Made by a program: the position numbers and the translations under genes. A model generated the notes under the pieces. It was not told the DNA's origin. It was given only the letters and a program-made list of their open reading frames with translations, and ran no database searches. Of a DNA stretch of 64,000 nt, positions 53,548 to 61,632 are shown piece by piece (position 1 is the first letter of the stretch; each line of letters opens with the position of its first letter). This DNA is from Acidobacteriota bacterium (GTDB taxonomy: Bacteria > Acidobacteriota > Vicinamibacteria > Vicinamibacterales > JAKQTR01). The stretch is from contig JAPKZQ010000005.1 in assembly GCA_026393675.1 (NCBI GenBank), forward strand, positions 35,406 to 99,405, written 5' to 3'.

Positions 53548-53571
53548 GCCAGGGGTGCGACAGCGTGGTTG

Positions 53572-53715
53572 TCAGCTCGATTGATTGCCCAGGGTCTTCA
53601 GAAGATCCGCGAACCGACTCGAGCCCAGAAGTTCGGCCGGGTTGGGCGGCTTTGCGCCGGCCGGCAACAGATAGAGGCCACTGGCTCCGGTCTGGCGCAA
53701 CACCTCGGTTGCCAC
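53572..53715 (-). pseudogene. C-terminal remnant of a capsular tyrosine autokinase (Wzc/CpsD type)
   Basis: The minus strand reads TEVLRQTGASGLYLLPAG followed by AKPPNPAELLGSSRFADLL and a stop. VLPAG...PPNPAELLGS is characteristic of BY-kinases after the Rossmann core. A stop precedes it, and neither Walker motifs nor the tyrosine tail are present. Confidence 0.6.
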
Positions 53716-53727
53716 TCAGCGTCCCGG

Positions 53728-53857
53728 TGCCTTCAGGATCCGCCAATCTCCACGATCGGTTCACCGCGCTGGAGCAGATCCAGGCCGTTCGGTAATCTCG
53801 CGGCGAGCACTGTGCGAAGTACGCGGTTCGTCGCGTTACCGCAGGTGACCCAAAGTA
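53728..53857 (-). pseudogene. 3' fragment of a DUF5615 gene
   Basis: It matches 60672-60801, the last ~40 codons of the DUF5615 gene, through the stop. The minus-strand protein would start near the WVTCGNVTNR equivalent. Small differences (for example CGCC for CCGC) show divergence. Confidence 0.85.
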
Positions 53858-53864
53858 CCTGAGC

Positions 53865-54462
53865 CGGAGGACTGAGCAGCGTCCGGGTCGGCGATGCCGC
53901 TCCAGTCGCGGAGGAACCACCGAAGTTCCTTGCGCAGCGCCTTTGTCACGTTCCTGAACCACGGGCGGATGATAAATCCATAGTGCAGGCGGCCAAGGAT
54001 GTCGATCCATCGTTTTACGGTGTCCACCGACACGTTGATCTGGTTGGCCAGCACGGCGTAGACGAGTTGGTGGCTGCTCCGCTCGGCCAGGAGGGTCATG
54101 AGCGTCTCCATCGTGCCGAGGTCCTGGACGTGCGCCACGTCGCGCAGGTCCTCCCTGGAAAGTTGCTCCTGCCGCAGAGACCGCCACCGTCGCGAAAACC
54201 GCAAATCTCGGCGCAGGAACGGCTCGGGAAATCCGCCATGGTCGCACAGGGCTTGCCATTCCTCCTGGTCGATGGACGCGGCCGGCTGGACAATCCGGTC
54301 GGGCACGTGCGGGCGAAGCAGTTCGCCCGCCGACGCATTCGACCAGTCCTCGCGCTCCGCGTCCGTCATGGGCGGTAGCACGGTCACCATTAGCCGCGCG
54401 TTGCGGGAACATATCACGGGTAGCGCCCACACAATTTGAGTGAAATTATCAAAGTTATGCAC
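53865..54462 (-). pseudogene. Truncated duplicate of the DUF4143 ATPase at 55854
   Basis: Positions 53883-54334 match 56192-56643 with very few differences, encoding RPHVPDRIVQPAASIDQEEW and onward through NVTKALRKE. Positions 53871-53887 match 55866-55882, so about 314 bp encoding the C-terminal nuclease domain are deleted at a shared CCGGG. The N-terminal Walker A half is also missing; ahead of it lies MTDAEREDWSNAS, which resembles an antitoxin N-terminus. The open frame (208 residues) could still be translated. Confidence 0.85.
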
Positions 54463-54492
54463 AATTGATAACTTTCCTAATTTGCGTATACT
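54451..54492 (+). promoter_or_regulatory. Promoter with palindromic operator; predicted leaderless start
   Basis: TTGATA (54465-54470) and TATACT (54487-54492) have a 16-bp spacer. AAAGTTAT (54451-54458) and ATAACTTT (54468-54475) form a palindrome over the -35. The GTG start lies 7 nt after the -10. Confidence 0.72.
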
Positions 54493-54498
54493 TTAGCC

Positions 54499-55689
54499 GT
54501 GGACCCGATTACGAATCCCTTCGCCCCTGGTGCAGGCACGCCGCCTCCCGAACTCGCAGGCCGCGATGATCTACGCGAAACCGTTCGCGTGGCCATCGAG
54601 CGCGTACGCCGAGGTCTACCCACGAAGAGCCTCTTGATGGTGGGGCTTCGAGGGGTGGGCAAGACCGTGTTGCTCGATCGGATGAGAAATGACGCCGAAG
54701 GGGCTGGCATTCAAACCTTGCGCGTAGAAGCACCTGAAGGTCGTTCGCTGCCGGCAATTCTCGCCCCGCAATTGCGTCAGGCCCTGTTGAGGCTTTCTCG
54801 GAACGAGCAAGCCAAGGACTTGGCTCAACGGGCGCTTCGAGCGCTAGCAGGATTTGCCAAGGCCCTGAAGGTGAAATATGACGACATCGAGGTGGGATTG
54901 GACTTTGATCCCGAACCTGGCCTCGCTGACAACGGCGACTTGGAGCATGACCTGCAAGCGCTGCTGGAATCGGCTGGATTGGCCGCACAGAAGGCCGGAA
55001 CGGCCATGGCGATCTTTGTGGACGAATTGCAGTATGTAAGAGAGGCGGAACTCGCGGCCCTCATCACCGCACTGCATCGCACAGCGCAGGGACGGCTTCC
55101 TGTCGTGTTGATCGGCGCAGGGCTGCCGCAGTTGAGGGGCCGAATGGGTCGCGCCAAGTCCTATGCGGAACGACTGTTTGATTTTCCTGAGATCGGTCCA
55201 CTGACTCCCGACGCAGCGAGACTCGCCATCGCAAAACCGGCGAAAGACCAGGGCGTCGAGGTGACGCATGAGGCATTGGACGGCATCGTAAAAGAGACCC
55301 GCGGCTACCCCTATTTTGTGCAGGAGTGGGGTAAACATGCGTGGGACGTCGCCGGCCGGTCCCCGATCACGATCGAGGACGTTGAAGACGCCTCGAAATC
55401 TGCCATTGCCGCACTCGACGAGAGTTTCTTTCGCGTCAGATTTGATCGGCTCACGCCTGCCGAGAAGAAGTACCTCCGAGCGATGGCTGAACTCGGTCCC
55501 GGCCCACATCGGTCAGGAGACATCGCTGGATCGCTGCGACGTGAAGTGACCTCGCTCGGTCCGACGAGGAACCAGTTGATCGCCAAGGGCATGATCTGGA
55601 GTCCGCACCACGGTGACACGGCCTTCACCGTCCCCCTGTTCGACGAGTTCATGCGCCGGATCATGCCCGGTGACGACTGGGAGAATTAG
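54499..55689 (+). CDS. Orc1/Cdc6-like AAA ATPase
   Basis: The product has 396 residues with a GTG start. Walker A LMVGLRGVGKTVLL, Walker B AIFVDELQYV, sensor 1 VVLIGAGLPQL, and a C-terminal winged helix (PHRSGDIAGSLRREVTSLG). The order DPITNPFAPGAG then PPELAGRDD at the N-terminus is typical of AAA_16/Orc-type ATPases found in phage and defence loci. No nuclease domain is fused. Its role is unknown; it is regulated by its own palindrome. Confidence 0.85.
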   Translation: MDPITNPFAPGAGTPPPELAGRDDLRETVRVAIERVRRGLPTKSLLMVGLRGVGKTVLLDRMRNDAEGAGIQTLRVEAPEGRSLPAILAPQLRQALLRLSRNEQAKDLAQRALRALAGFAKALKVKYDDIEVGLDFDPEPGLADNGDLEHDLQALLESAGLAAQKAGTAMAIFVDELQYVREAELAALITALHRTAQGRLPVVLIGAGLPQLRGRMGRAKSYAERLFDFPEIGPLTPDAARLAIAKPAKDQGVEVTHEALDGIVKETRGYPYFVQEWGKHAWDVAGRSPITIEDVEDASKSAIAALDESFFRVRFDRLTPAEKKYLRAMAELGPGPHRSGDIAGSLRREVTSLGPTRNQLIAKGMIWSPHHGDTAFTVPLFDEFMRRIMPGDDWEN

Positions 55690-55724
55690 TCGGCTACCGT
55701 ATTTCCTTTGCGCCTGACCGCCCG

Positions 55725-55828
55725 CCCCCTCGTCAGGCCTTCGGCGTCTCCGCCGTGTAGTAGTTCGCGTAGCCAGACGCCAATCATGTTCCTTTCGCCT
55801 GTTGGATCTGCTCAACAGCGCGGTCGGC
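55725..55828. repeat. Dispersed repeat R2, copy 2
   Basis: GTGTAGTAGTTCGCGTAGCC, CCAATCATGTTCCTTTCGCC and GTTGGATCTGCTCAACAGCG. Similarity to copy 3 extends further on both sides than to copy 1. It sits between the Orc-like and DUF4143 genes. Confidence 0.85.
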
Positions 55829-55853
55829 CGCCTTGGCCTGACCCGCGAGCCCC

Positions 55854-57053
55854 TCAGAGCAGTTGACTGAGCAGCGTCCGGGCCGGGACGACGCAGGGAT
55901 GGGACTCTGCGAAGCAATCAACGGGCTGGAAGGGCAGGTCCACGACCACCTGAAAGGCATGGTCCGCGCGCGTCTGCGCCTGGAAGTGGGCCAGCGCCGG
56001 CGAGAGCGCGGCATCGCTGCGCTTCACCTCAACCAGGAACCACGGCTTGCGGTCACGCACCACGACGAAGTCGACTTCGCGTTTCGCCTTATCGCGCAGG
56101 TAGCGGAGTTCAAAGTCGCCGAATCCCAGATCTGTCCAACCTTCCACGGCCTTTAGCAGATGGCACCCCACCATCGTCTCGGCGCGATCGCCCGGGTCGG
56201 CGATGCCGCTCCAGTCGCGGAGGAACCACCTGGGTTCCTTGCGCAGCGCCTTTGTCACGTTCCTGAACCACGGGCGGATGGTAAATCCATAGTGCAGGCG
56301 GCCAAGGATGTCGATCCACCGTTTTACGGTGTCCACCGACACGTTGATCTGGTTGGCCAGCGCGGCGTAGACGAGTTGGTGGCTGCTCCGCTCGGCCAGG
56401 AGGGTCATGAGCGTCTCCATCGTGCCGAGGTCCTGGACGTGCGCCACGTCGCGCAGGTCCTCCCTGGAAAGTTGCTCCTGCCGCAGAGACCGCCACCGCC
56501 GCGAAAACCGCAAATCTCGGCGCAGGAACGGCTCGGGAAATCCGCCATGGTCGCACAGGGCTTGCCATTCCTCCTGGTCGATGGACGCGGCCGGCTGGAC
56601 AATCCGGTCGGGCACGTGCGGGCGAAGCAGTTCGCCCACCGACCAGGGATGCATGCGGTATAGCAGGTAGCGACCCATGAGGCTATCGCCGCCACGGCGG
56701 TAGAGATCAAGACGCGAGCTGCCGGTGACCAGTATTCGGACGCGATCGCCATAGGTATCGAAGAAGCCCTTCAGCAGCGCCTTCCATTTCGTGTGTTTGT
56801 GCAGCTCGTCCAGAACCAGTACGGGCGGGGTGGCGCGAAGATGATCCAGCCCTGCGGCTTGGGCCAGCGCGGCGGGGCCGCGCAGGATCGTCCGCCGGTG
56901 GTCGGCGTTGTCCCAGTTGAGATAGACGTCGCCGGCCGCTCGGCATGCGGTGGTCTTGCCCACCTGGCGCGGACCGCTCACAAGGGCCATCTGACGGTTT
57001 CGTTGAAGGTGGTCGAGGATGATGGCGGTGTAGAGCCGTGGACGAGTGGTCAT
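55854..57053 (-). CDS. AAA ATPase with PD-(D/E)xK-like C-terminus (DUF4143 type)
   Basis: The product has 399 residues from MTTRPRLYTAII; ATG 9 nt upstream is possible. Walker A LVSGPRQVGKTTA, Walker B VLVLDELHKHTKWK. Winged helix near ANQINVSVDTVKRWIDILGR. Nuclease-like end REVDFVVVRD...WFLVEVKRS. GATAAT lies 7 nt before the ATG, suggesting another leaderless transcript. It is the intact parent of the truncated copy at 53865. Confidence 0.87.
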   Translation of the reverse strand: MTTRPRLYTAIILDHLQRNRQMALVSGPRQVGKTTACRAAGDVYLNWDNADHRRTILRGPAALAQAAGLDHLRATPPVLVLDELHKHTKWKALLKGFFDTYGDRVRILVTGSSRLDLYRRGGDSLMGRYLLYRMHPWSVGELLRPHVPDRIVQPAASIDQEEWQALCDHGGFPEPFLRRDLRFSRRWRSLRQEQLSREDLRDVAHVQDLGTMETLMTLLAERSSHQLVYAALANQINVSVDTVKRWIDILGRLHYGFTIRPWFRNVTKALRKEPRWFLRDWSGIADPGDRAETMVGCHLLKAVEGWTDLGFGDFELRYLRDKAKREVDFVVVRDRKPWFLVEVKRSDAALSPALAHFQAQTRADHAFQVVVDLPFQPVDCFAESHPCVVPARTLLSQLL

Positions 57054-57145
57054 CGGGACCATTATCGTGCATATCGCTGTTTGGTCCAGCTCAAATTACG
57101 ATGGTCGCGATATCAGGAACGCCATAACCGGCTTGCGGCGTCCAG

Positions 57146-57221
57146 TTTCCTTCAGCCGCGAGAGGCTCACTGACATCCCTTAGAGACGACGGCCGCGCTC
57201 ATAGTGGAACGCGGCCATCGG
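57146..57221. repeat. Dispersed repeat R1, copy B
   Basis: TTTCCTTCAGCCGCGAGAGG, CTCACTGACATCCCTTAGAG and GGCCGCGCTCATAGTGG. It lies about 90 nt upstream of the DUF4143 gene. The whole gap 57054-57297 has no gene. Confidence 0.83.
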
Positions 57222-57297
57222 CTCATGCCCTCATCAGATCACAACTGCGGCGCCATGGCGATCAAAAGATGTGTAGGATCTTGAGCTCCGGGAGGGA

Positions 57298-58167
57298 TTA
57301 GACCAGGACGATGCGTCGGGTGACGTCGTGGAAGAACGCCCGCGACCACAGTGTGAGCGCGTTTGGATCCGGCACAAACGGCAATACGTCCGCTCGCGCC
57401 TGTTCGAGATTGAGCGTGTCGATCGCGCGGTCCATCAACCTGCGCCACTCGGTCGCGTTAAGGGCCTGCTCCAGGGGCCAATGACCGCTCTGCACCATGC
57501 GTGCCTCCAGATGCGCCAGATGCAGTTCCGGGTGGCGCGCGGCAAACCACACCAAGTCGTACCAGTCGCGCCCTTTGACGCGAGTCTTCCACCGGCGGCA
57601 CAGCAGCGCGTGCATCTTGCCCGCGAACAGGTCCGGCAGCCCGTAGACGCGAACCGCAAACGGAATCGGCGACAGTAGGTATCGCACGTCGGTGTCGAAT
57701 CCGGGCGGAGGGTCGGTGTCGACCTCGATCTTGATCGTCAGCACCTGATCTCGGTGGATCGTGCGGGTGATGGTTTCGGGTGCGTTGATCGAAACGAGCT
57801 CGCGCAGCGTGTGCGTCTTGAGGAAGGCAGAGTGGATCGCCGAACGGCGGGTCGATCCGGGCTTTTCGTGTGCGCGGACGTCGAAGCCAAAGGCGCGCAA
57901 CTCCGTCTCGACGGCGGCCATGTAGCGCGCGAGTGCGAACCCCGGGGTGGGCGCCAGGAGCGAGAAGTCGAGATCTTCCGAGAACCGATCGAGTCCGTGC
58001 AGGACGCGCAGCGCCGTGTCACCGTAGAACGCCGCGTGCTCGTAGAACTTGTTGCGCCAGAGTCCGAGCAGCGCCAGTTCCTGCAGCACTTCGCGAAGCG
58101 CCGTGACATGGTCGGCCGGCGTGATGGGCCGGTGGCGAGCGATCATCTGGCGGACCAAGTCATTCAC
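57298..58167 (-). CDS. abiEii: AbiEii/AbiGii-type nucleotidyltransferase toxin
   Basis: The product has 289 residues. Catalytic motif FYGDTALRVLHGLDRFSEDL continues DFSLL, the GGTxLR-x-RxSxDLDF signature of DUF1814 toxins. IKIEVD and GRDWYDLVWF follow. AbiEii transfers nucleotides to target RNA, causing growth arrest and phage exclusion. It overlaps the antitoxin by 8 nt. Confidence 0.9.
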   Translation of the reverse strand: MNDLVRQMIARHRPITPADHVTALREVLQELALLGLWRNKFYEHAAFYGDTALRVLHGLDRFSEDLDFSLLAPTPGFALARYMAAVETELRAFGFDVRAHEKPGSTRRSAIHSAFLKTHTLRELVSINAPETITRTIHRDQVLTIKIEVDTDPPPGFDTDVRYLLSPIPFAVRVYGLPDLFAGKMHALLCRRWKTRVKGRDWYDLVWFAARHPELHLAHLEARMVQSGHWPLEQALNATEWRRLMDRAIDTLNLEQARADVLPFVPDPNALTLWSRAFFHDVTRRIVLV

Positions 58168-58792
58168 GTGTGATCACCTCCGCCAGGCGAGCGAGGCGTC
58201 GGGATGGCCATTGCGACGCGAGGTCACCGACCAGGCCCGCGTCGAGCGTGGCCAACTGATCCATGTTGATGCGGAGGTCGTAGGCCATGGCGGTCTGGAA
58301 CGCGCTTCGCGATCGAGCGGTCAGGCCGCGGGACGCGACGATGGTGTCGCACAGGGCCTTCTCGCGCGAGGCGACGAGGAAGGCCCTGTTGGCACCCGTT
58401 TCGACGAGCGTCACGCCAACCGGAAAGACAGCGTGGGGCACCGGTCGGTAGCTGAAGCGCGCGACTGGCGTGTCGAACGTGCGCGATTTGCCGAAGGTGG
58501 CGGAGGTGATGGTGGTGACTCGCTCGGGGATGAGGCCGTAGTAGCTGAGCGCATATTCAAAGGACACGTAGGAGGGCCCGCTGATGAGGTTGGCCAGCAG
58601 CTCCACGCAGTACGGCAGGCGCCGGTAAGTCGGGCCGAAGATGTACAGGCCCTTCTTCACTCGGATGATGGCGCCGGCGTCGAGCAGGCGCGTGGCCCGG
58701 TCGCGCGGACGGGCGTAGTGGCGGAGACCCTGCAGGAGCGTCTGATAGTCGAACTCTTCGAACGGGACACTGGCGCGCAGAGCGGCGATCAT
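58160..58792 (-). CDS. abiEi: AbiEi-type antitoxin with N-terminal winged helix
   Basis: The product has 210 residues. N-terminal wHTH (LLDAGAIIRVKKGLYIFGP), then SGPSYVSFEYALSYYGLIPE and the C-terminal antitoxin domain ASREKALCDTIV. It represses its own operon through inverted repeats and neutralises the toxin (type IV in studied cases). Confidence 0.9.
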   Translation of the reverse strand: MIAALRASVPFEEFDYQTLLQGLRHYARPRDRATRLLDAGAIIRVKKGLYIFGPTYRRLPYCVELLANLISGPSYVSFEYALSYYGLIPERVTTITSATFGKSRTFDTPVARFSYRPVPHAVFPVGVTLVETGANRAFLVASREKALCDTIVASRGLTARSRSAFQTAMAYDLRINMDQLATLDAGLVGDLASQWPSRRLARLAEVITRE

Positions 58793-58816
58793 CGAGTCAT
58801 ACCCGACTCAAACATA

Positions 58817-58847
58817 CCAGTACGTCTGTGATTTGTCGACATACTGG
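58817..58847 (-). promoter_or_regulatory. AbiEi operator candidate
   Basis: CCAGTA (58817-58822) and TACTGG (58842-58847) are inverted repeats, 19 bp apart, 25 bp upstream of the antitoxin start. Known AbiEi operators are paired inverted repeats in this position. Confidence 0.6.
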
Positions 58848-59028
58848 ATATAATTGGACGCCGCTCAAGGCGGTGAGATCCGCAGGGCGGACGGTGTGCG
58901 ATGGCGGTCAATCGCCTTCCATATGGCCACTAAACCGGAATCGACGTAGGCGGCGACTAGGTGCGACCGGCGCGGTTTGCACATGGGGCCGTCAGTCAGT
59001 GGCACCCGCTGTCCATGCCATCGTGCGA

Positions 59029-60441
59029 TCACACGAGAGCCTTCATGACGGCCTCGGCGTCGATCACATGCACGCCATGGTTGGTGACCGTCGCACTCGG
59101 CGCCGGCCTGGGCACGAACAGAACGCGCCGCGTCTGCGGGAGCAATCCCGGTGGCAAGGGTCGGGCAAGCAGCGCCCGGGCCAGGCGCTCGATTTCGGCA
59201 TGGCCAAGTGGCTTGCTGGACCACTTCACCTCTCCGACCAGCGTGGCGTGTCCACCGGTGGTTGTCGATACCACATCCCACTCCGGTTCGCGGCCCTGCC
59301 ACCAGCGTCTGCCAGGCATCCATGTGTCATCCGGCTTCGTGTCTTCACACAGGGCGGGCAGTCTTGGCACCGCGCTTCGGCACAGCGTTTCCCACGTCTC
59401 GGCCTCGAGGGCGTCTTTCAGCCGCTGCCACACGGCCAGCCGGGCGCCGTGCGGGGCACTTGCCAGCGTTGCGCGATGGGGCGCAACCACGTGGAACCAG
59501 AATCGGAAGAACGGGTCAGCAATTCGATAGATCGTGCGGCGACTGCTCTTTTCGGACCGACCAAAGGGGATCTCCCGTTGCACCAGGCCCAGGTCGACCA
59601 GCCGACCCAGCGGGCGGCTGAGGGACGTGGCGGGCTGGCCAAGGCGTCCGGCGATCTCGGAGAGACGGTGGGCCCCGCTGCCAATGACGTCCAAAAGAGG
59701 TCTCAGCGCGACTGCGGACGGCATCTCTTCCAGCAGGAGGCGATCGGGTTCCCGATGGAGCGGCCCAAGCGGATCCAGCACGAGCTTTTCCACCGCCTGG
59801 TCCAGGTTGACGTGGAAGGGCTCGGCGAGTTCCCAGTAACGCGGGATCCCTCCCCACACGGTATAGGCCTGCACCATCTTCGCCGGCTCGTCCAGTCCCA
59901 GCGCCTGTCCGATCCAACCGGCAGGAAGCGGCTGCAAGGGGAACGCCTCCAACGCGCGCCCGTAGAGCGGGGCGCTGGCGTCCAGCACCATCCCCTGCAT
60001 CATGCGCTGACTCGAGCCGGCAATCGCCACCAGCAAGCCGCCCGAAGACGACTCCTGGTCGATCCAGTTCTGCAGGATGCTGGGCAGTGTTGGCGAAGAC
60101 GCCACGAGGCAGGGAAACTCGTCGAGCACCAGCGGCCCGCGCCAGTTCGCCGTGCGGGCGTCTCGCGAGAGGCGGCGCAGCAGTGGCAGCCAACCCGGAT
60201 AGTCGCTGTCACTGAACCCTTGCAGTCGCCCGGCGATCGCCTCGGCGAAGTAGCGCCGTTGAACCGGCTCGGCCGACTGGTCGGCGACGGTGTAGACCCC
60301 GTTGTGGCGATGGCACCACTGCGTCAGCAGACGGGTTTTGCCGACGCGACGGCGTCCCCACACGGCGACCAGGCCCGCCGCGCGGCGCGCGACCAACCCG
60401 TCCAGGCGGTCGAGTTCATTCCGACGGTCGAGGAAGTCCAT
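59029..60441 (-). CDS. Stand-alone ATPase with nuclease-like C-terminus (DUF234 type)
   Basis: The product has 470 residues from MDFLDRRNELDRL. Walker A VWGRRRVGKTRLL, Walker B PLVLDEFPCLV, AGSSQRMMQGMVLDASAPLY. HTH LSEIAGRLGQPATSLSRPLG. Ends with EWDVVSTTTGGHATLVGEVK. Paralogue of the 48120 protein with the same order. CATTATG repeats upstream look like its operator. Confidence 0.84.
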   Translation of the reverse strand: MDFLDRRNELDRLDGLVARRAAGLVAVWGRRRVGKTRLLTQWCHRHNGVYTVADQSAEPVQRRYFAEAIAGRLQGFSDSDYPGWLPLLRRLSRDARTANWRGPLVLDEFPCLVASSPTLPSILQNWIDQESSSGGLLVAIAGSSQRMMQGMVLDASAPLYGRALEAFPLQPLPAGWIGQALGLDEPAKMVQAYTVWGGIPRYWELAEPFHVNLDQAVEKLVLDPLGPLHREPDRLLLEEMPSAVALRPLLDVIGSGAHRLSEIAGRLGQPATSLSRPLGRLVDLGLVQREIPFGRSEKSSRRTIYRIADPFFRFWFHVVAPHRATLASAPHGARLAVWQRLKDALEAETWETLCRSAVPRLPALCEDTKPDDTWMPGRRWWQGREPEWDVVSTTTGGHATLVGEVKWSSKPLGHAEIERLARALLARPLPPGLLPQTRRVLFVPRPAPSATVTNHGVHVIDAEAVMKALV

Positions 60442-60448
60442 GAATGAA

Positions 60449-60485
60449 CATTATGCCACGCATCATTATGCTCAGTAGCATAATC
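60449..60485 (-). promoter_or_regulatory. GCATAATG operator triplet
   Basis: CATTATGCT (60464-60472) and AGCATAATC (60477-60485) form a palindrome with loop CAGT, and a third half-site CATTATGCC lies at 60449-60457. It lies just before the ATPase start. Confidence 0.75.
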
Positions 60486-60518
60486 ACGAGGACGTCTTCG
60501 GTTGAGCTGGGGCACCGA

Positions 60519-60630
60519 CCTCATCGTCACGTCCGGCGGCCAACCCGAGACGATGGTGGTGGGAGAACTGAAGAAGTGGTCGAGTGCAGGTGGAGTGGAT
60601 GTGGAGTGGTTCTGCTACCGGACCCGGTCG
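60519..60630 (+). pseudogene. Scrambled DUF4143 gene fragments
   Basis: 60519-60549 matches 52612-52642 and 60546-60630 matches 52387-52470. The order is reversed relative to the parent gene and the two join at a shared CGAG. Confidence 0.85.
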
Positions 60631-60677
60631 TGTGAAACCAGGTGTCGGCCACGCCATGGTGCTGATGGGGTGTGCCG

Positions 60678-61016
60678 TCAGGATCCCGCAATCTCCACGA
60701 TCGGTTCACCGCGCTGGAGCAGGTCCAGGCCGTTCGGTAAACTCGCCACAAGTATCGTGTGAAGCATGCGGTTCGTGACGTTACCACAGGTGACCCAAAG
60801 GACTTGCGGCGGTGGGCCGAGCCTGGTGACCATGTCGACGAAATCCTCATCCTTGGAGACGATCACGTGACCAGCCTCGCGGAGCGCGGCGAAAATTCGT
60901 GCGTCGTCGGCGTGCCTGAGGCCAATCGCGTCGAGGTTGCTGGCTTCAACATCGAACCGGCCCGCGATCCAAGCGGCAAGGGCCGGCGGCAGCTGGGCGT
61001 CGATCCACAGTTTCAC
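60678..61016 (-). CDS. DUF5615 PIN-like toxin
   Basis: The product has 112 residues with a GTG start overlapping the DUF433 stop by 4 nt (GTGA). KLWIDAQLPPALAAWI, HVIVSKDEDFVDMVTRLGPP and NGLDLLQRGEPIVEI are DUF5615/Mut7-C-like motifs with acidic residues on the nuclease side. Partner of the DUF433 antitoxin. Confidence 0.86.
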   Translation of the reverse strand: MKLWIDAQLPPALAAWIAGRFDVEASNLDAIGLRHADDARIFAALREAGHVIVSKDEDFVDMVTRLGPPPQVLWVTCGNVTNRMLHTILVASLPNGLDLLQRGEPIVEIAGS

Positions 61017-61243
61017 GCAGCAGCCCGAGGGATCGCCGTGCGACGAGCGGCAAACAACAGGCACGCGGGGACGTCGTCGGGTTCCAAGTCGGGAAAATCG
61101 GCCAGAATCTCGTCAGCCGACACACCCGCAGCAAGCATCTCGAGAATGTCGCTCACGCGGATCCTGAGGTGCCGCACGGTAGGCCGGCCTCCACATCGAC
61201 CTGGGTCCTGCGTGATTCTTGCGAGGAGCTCAATTGAGTCCAT
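61013..61243 (-). CDS. DUF433 antitoxin
   Basis: The product has 76 residues. PGRCGGRPTVRHLRIRVSDIL then LAAGVSADEILADFPDLEPD and LLFAARRTAI. The arrangement DUF433 then DUF5615 with a 4-nt overlap is a known antitoxin-toxin gene order. GGAAGG is 7 nt upstream of the ATG. Confidence 0.87.
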   Translation of the reverse strand: MDSIELLARITQDPGRCGGRPTVRHLRIRVSDILEMLAAGVSADEILADFPDLEPDDVPACLLFAARRTAIPRAAA

Positions 61244-61298
61244 GTGCCAACCTTCCGCCACCGTCTTCGTGGCCGTCACGACTATCCTAGCCCTTTCA

Positions 61299-61374
61299 TT
61301 TCCTTCGAGCCAGCGGAAGCTGGTTGACATCCCGTACGCGCGACGCCCGGCGAGTTCAAATGCGCGGCCATCGG
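61299..61374. repeat. Dispersed repeat R1, copy C
   Basis: TTTCCTTCGAGCCAGCGGAA, GACATCCCGTACGCGCGACG and GCGCGGCCATCGG. About 55 nt upstream of the DUF433 gene. More diverged than copies A and B. Confidence 0.7.
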
Positions 61375-61388
61375 TTTTGCGACAGTTG

Positions 61389-61632
61389 TTACACGCGGTG
61401 GATGTCGGTCCAGGGCACGGCAGCGGCATACGACCGGGGCTGATGTTGGTCGCCGCCGTAGATGACGCGGCGCTCCACCGCGCGCTCAGGCCAGGCGGTC
61501 TTGGCGATCTCGTCGAAGGCGCGCAGGCCGTCGAAGGCGTCCGCGGTGATCGTCGCGCCCGACTTGGCTTCCACCACCAGGAGCGAATCCCCTCCGTCCA
61601 CCACGACGTCGACTTCGCGGCCACGTCGAGCG
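61389..61632 (-). pseudogene. C-terminal remnant of a DUF4143 ATPase
   Basis: The minus strand encodes RGREVDVVVDGGDSLLVVEA then KSGATITADAFDGLRAFDEI, the nuclease-like domain, to a stop after WTDIHRV. Sequence upstream of RRGREVD is unrelated. Confidence 0.78.
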
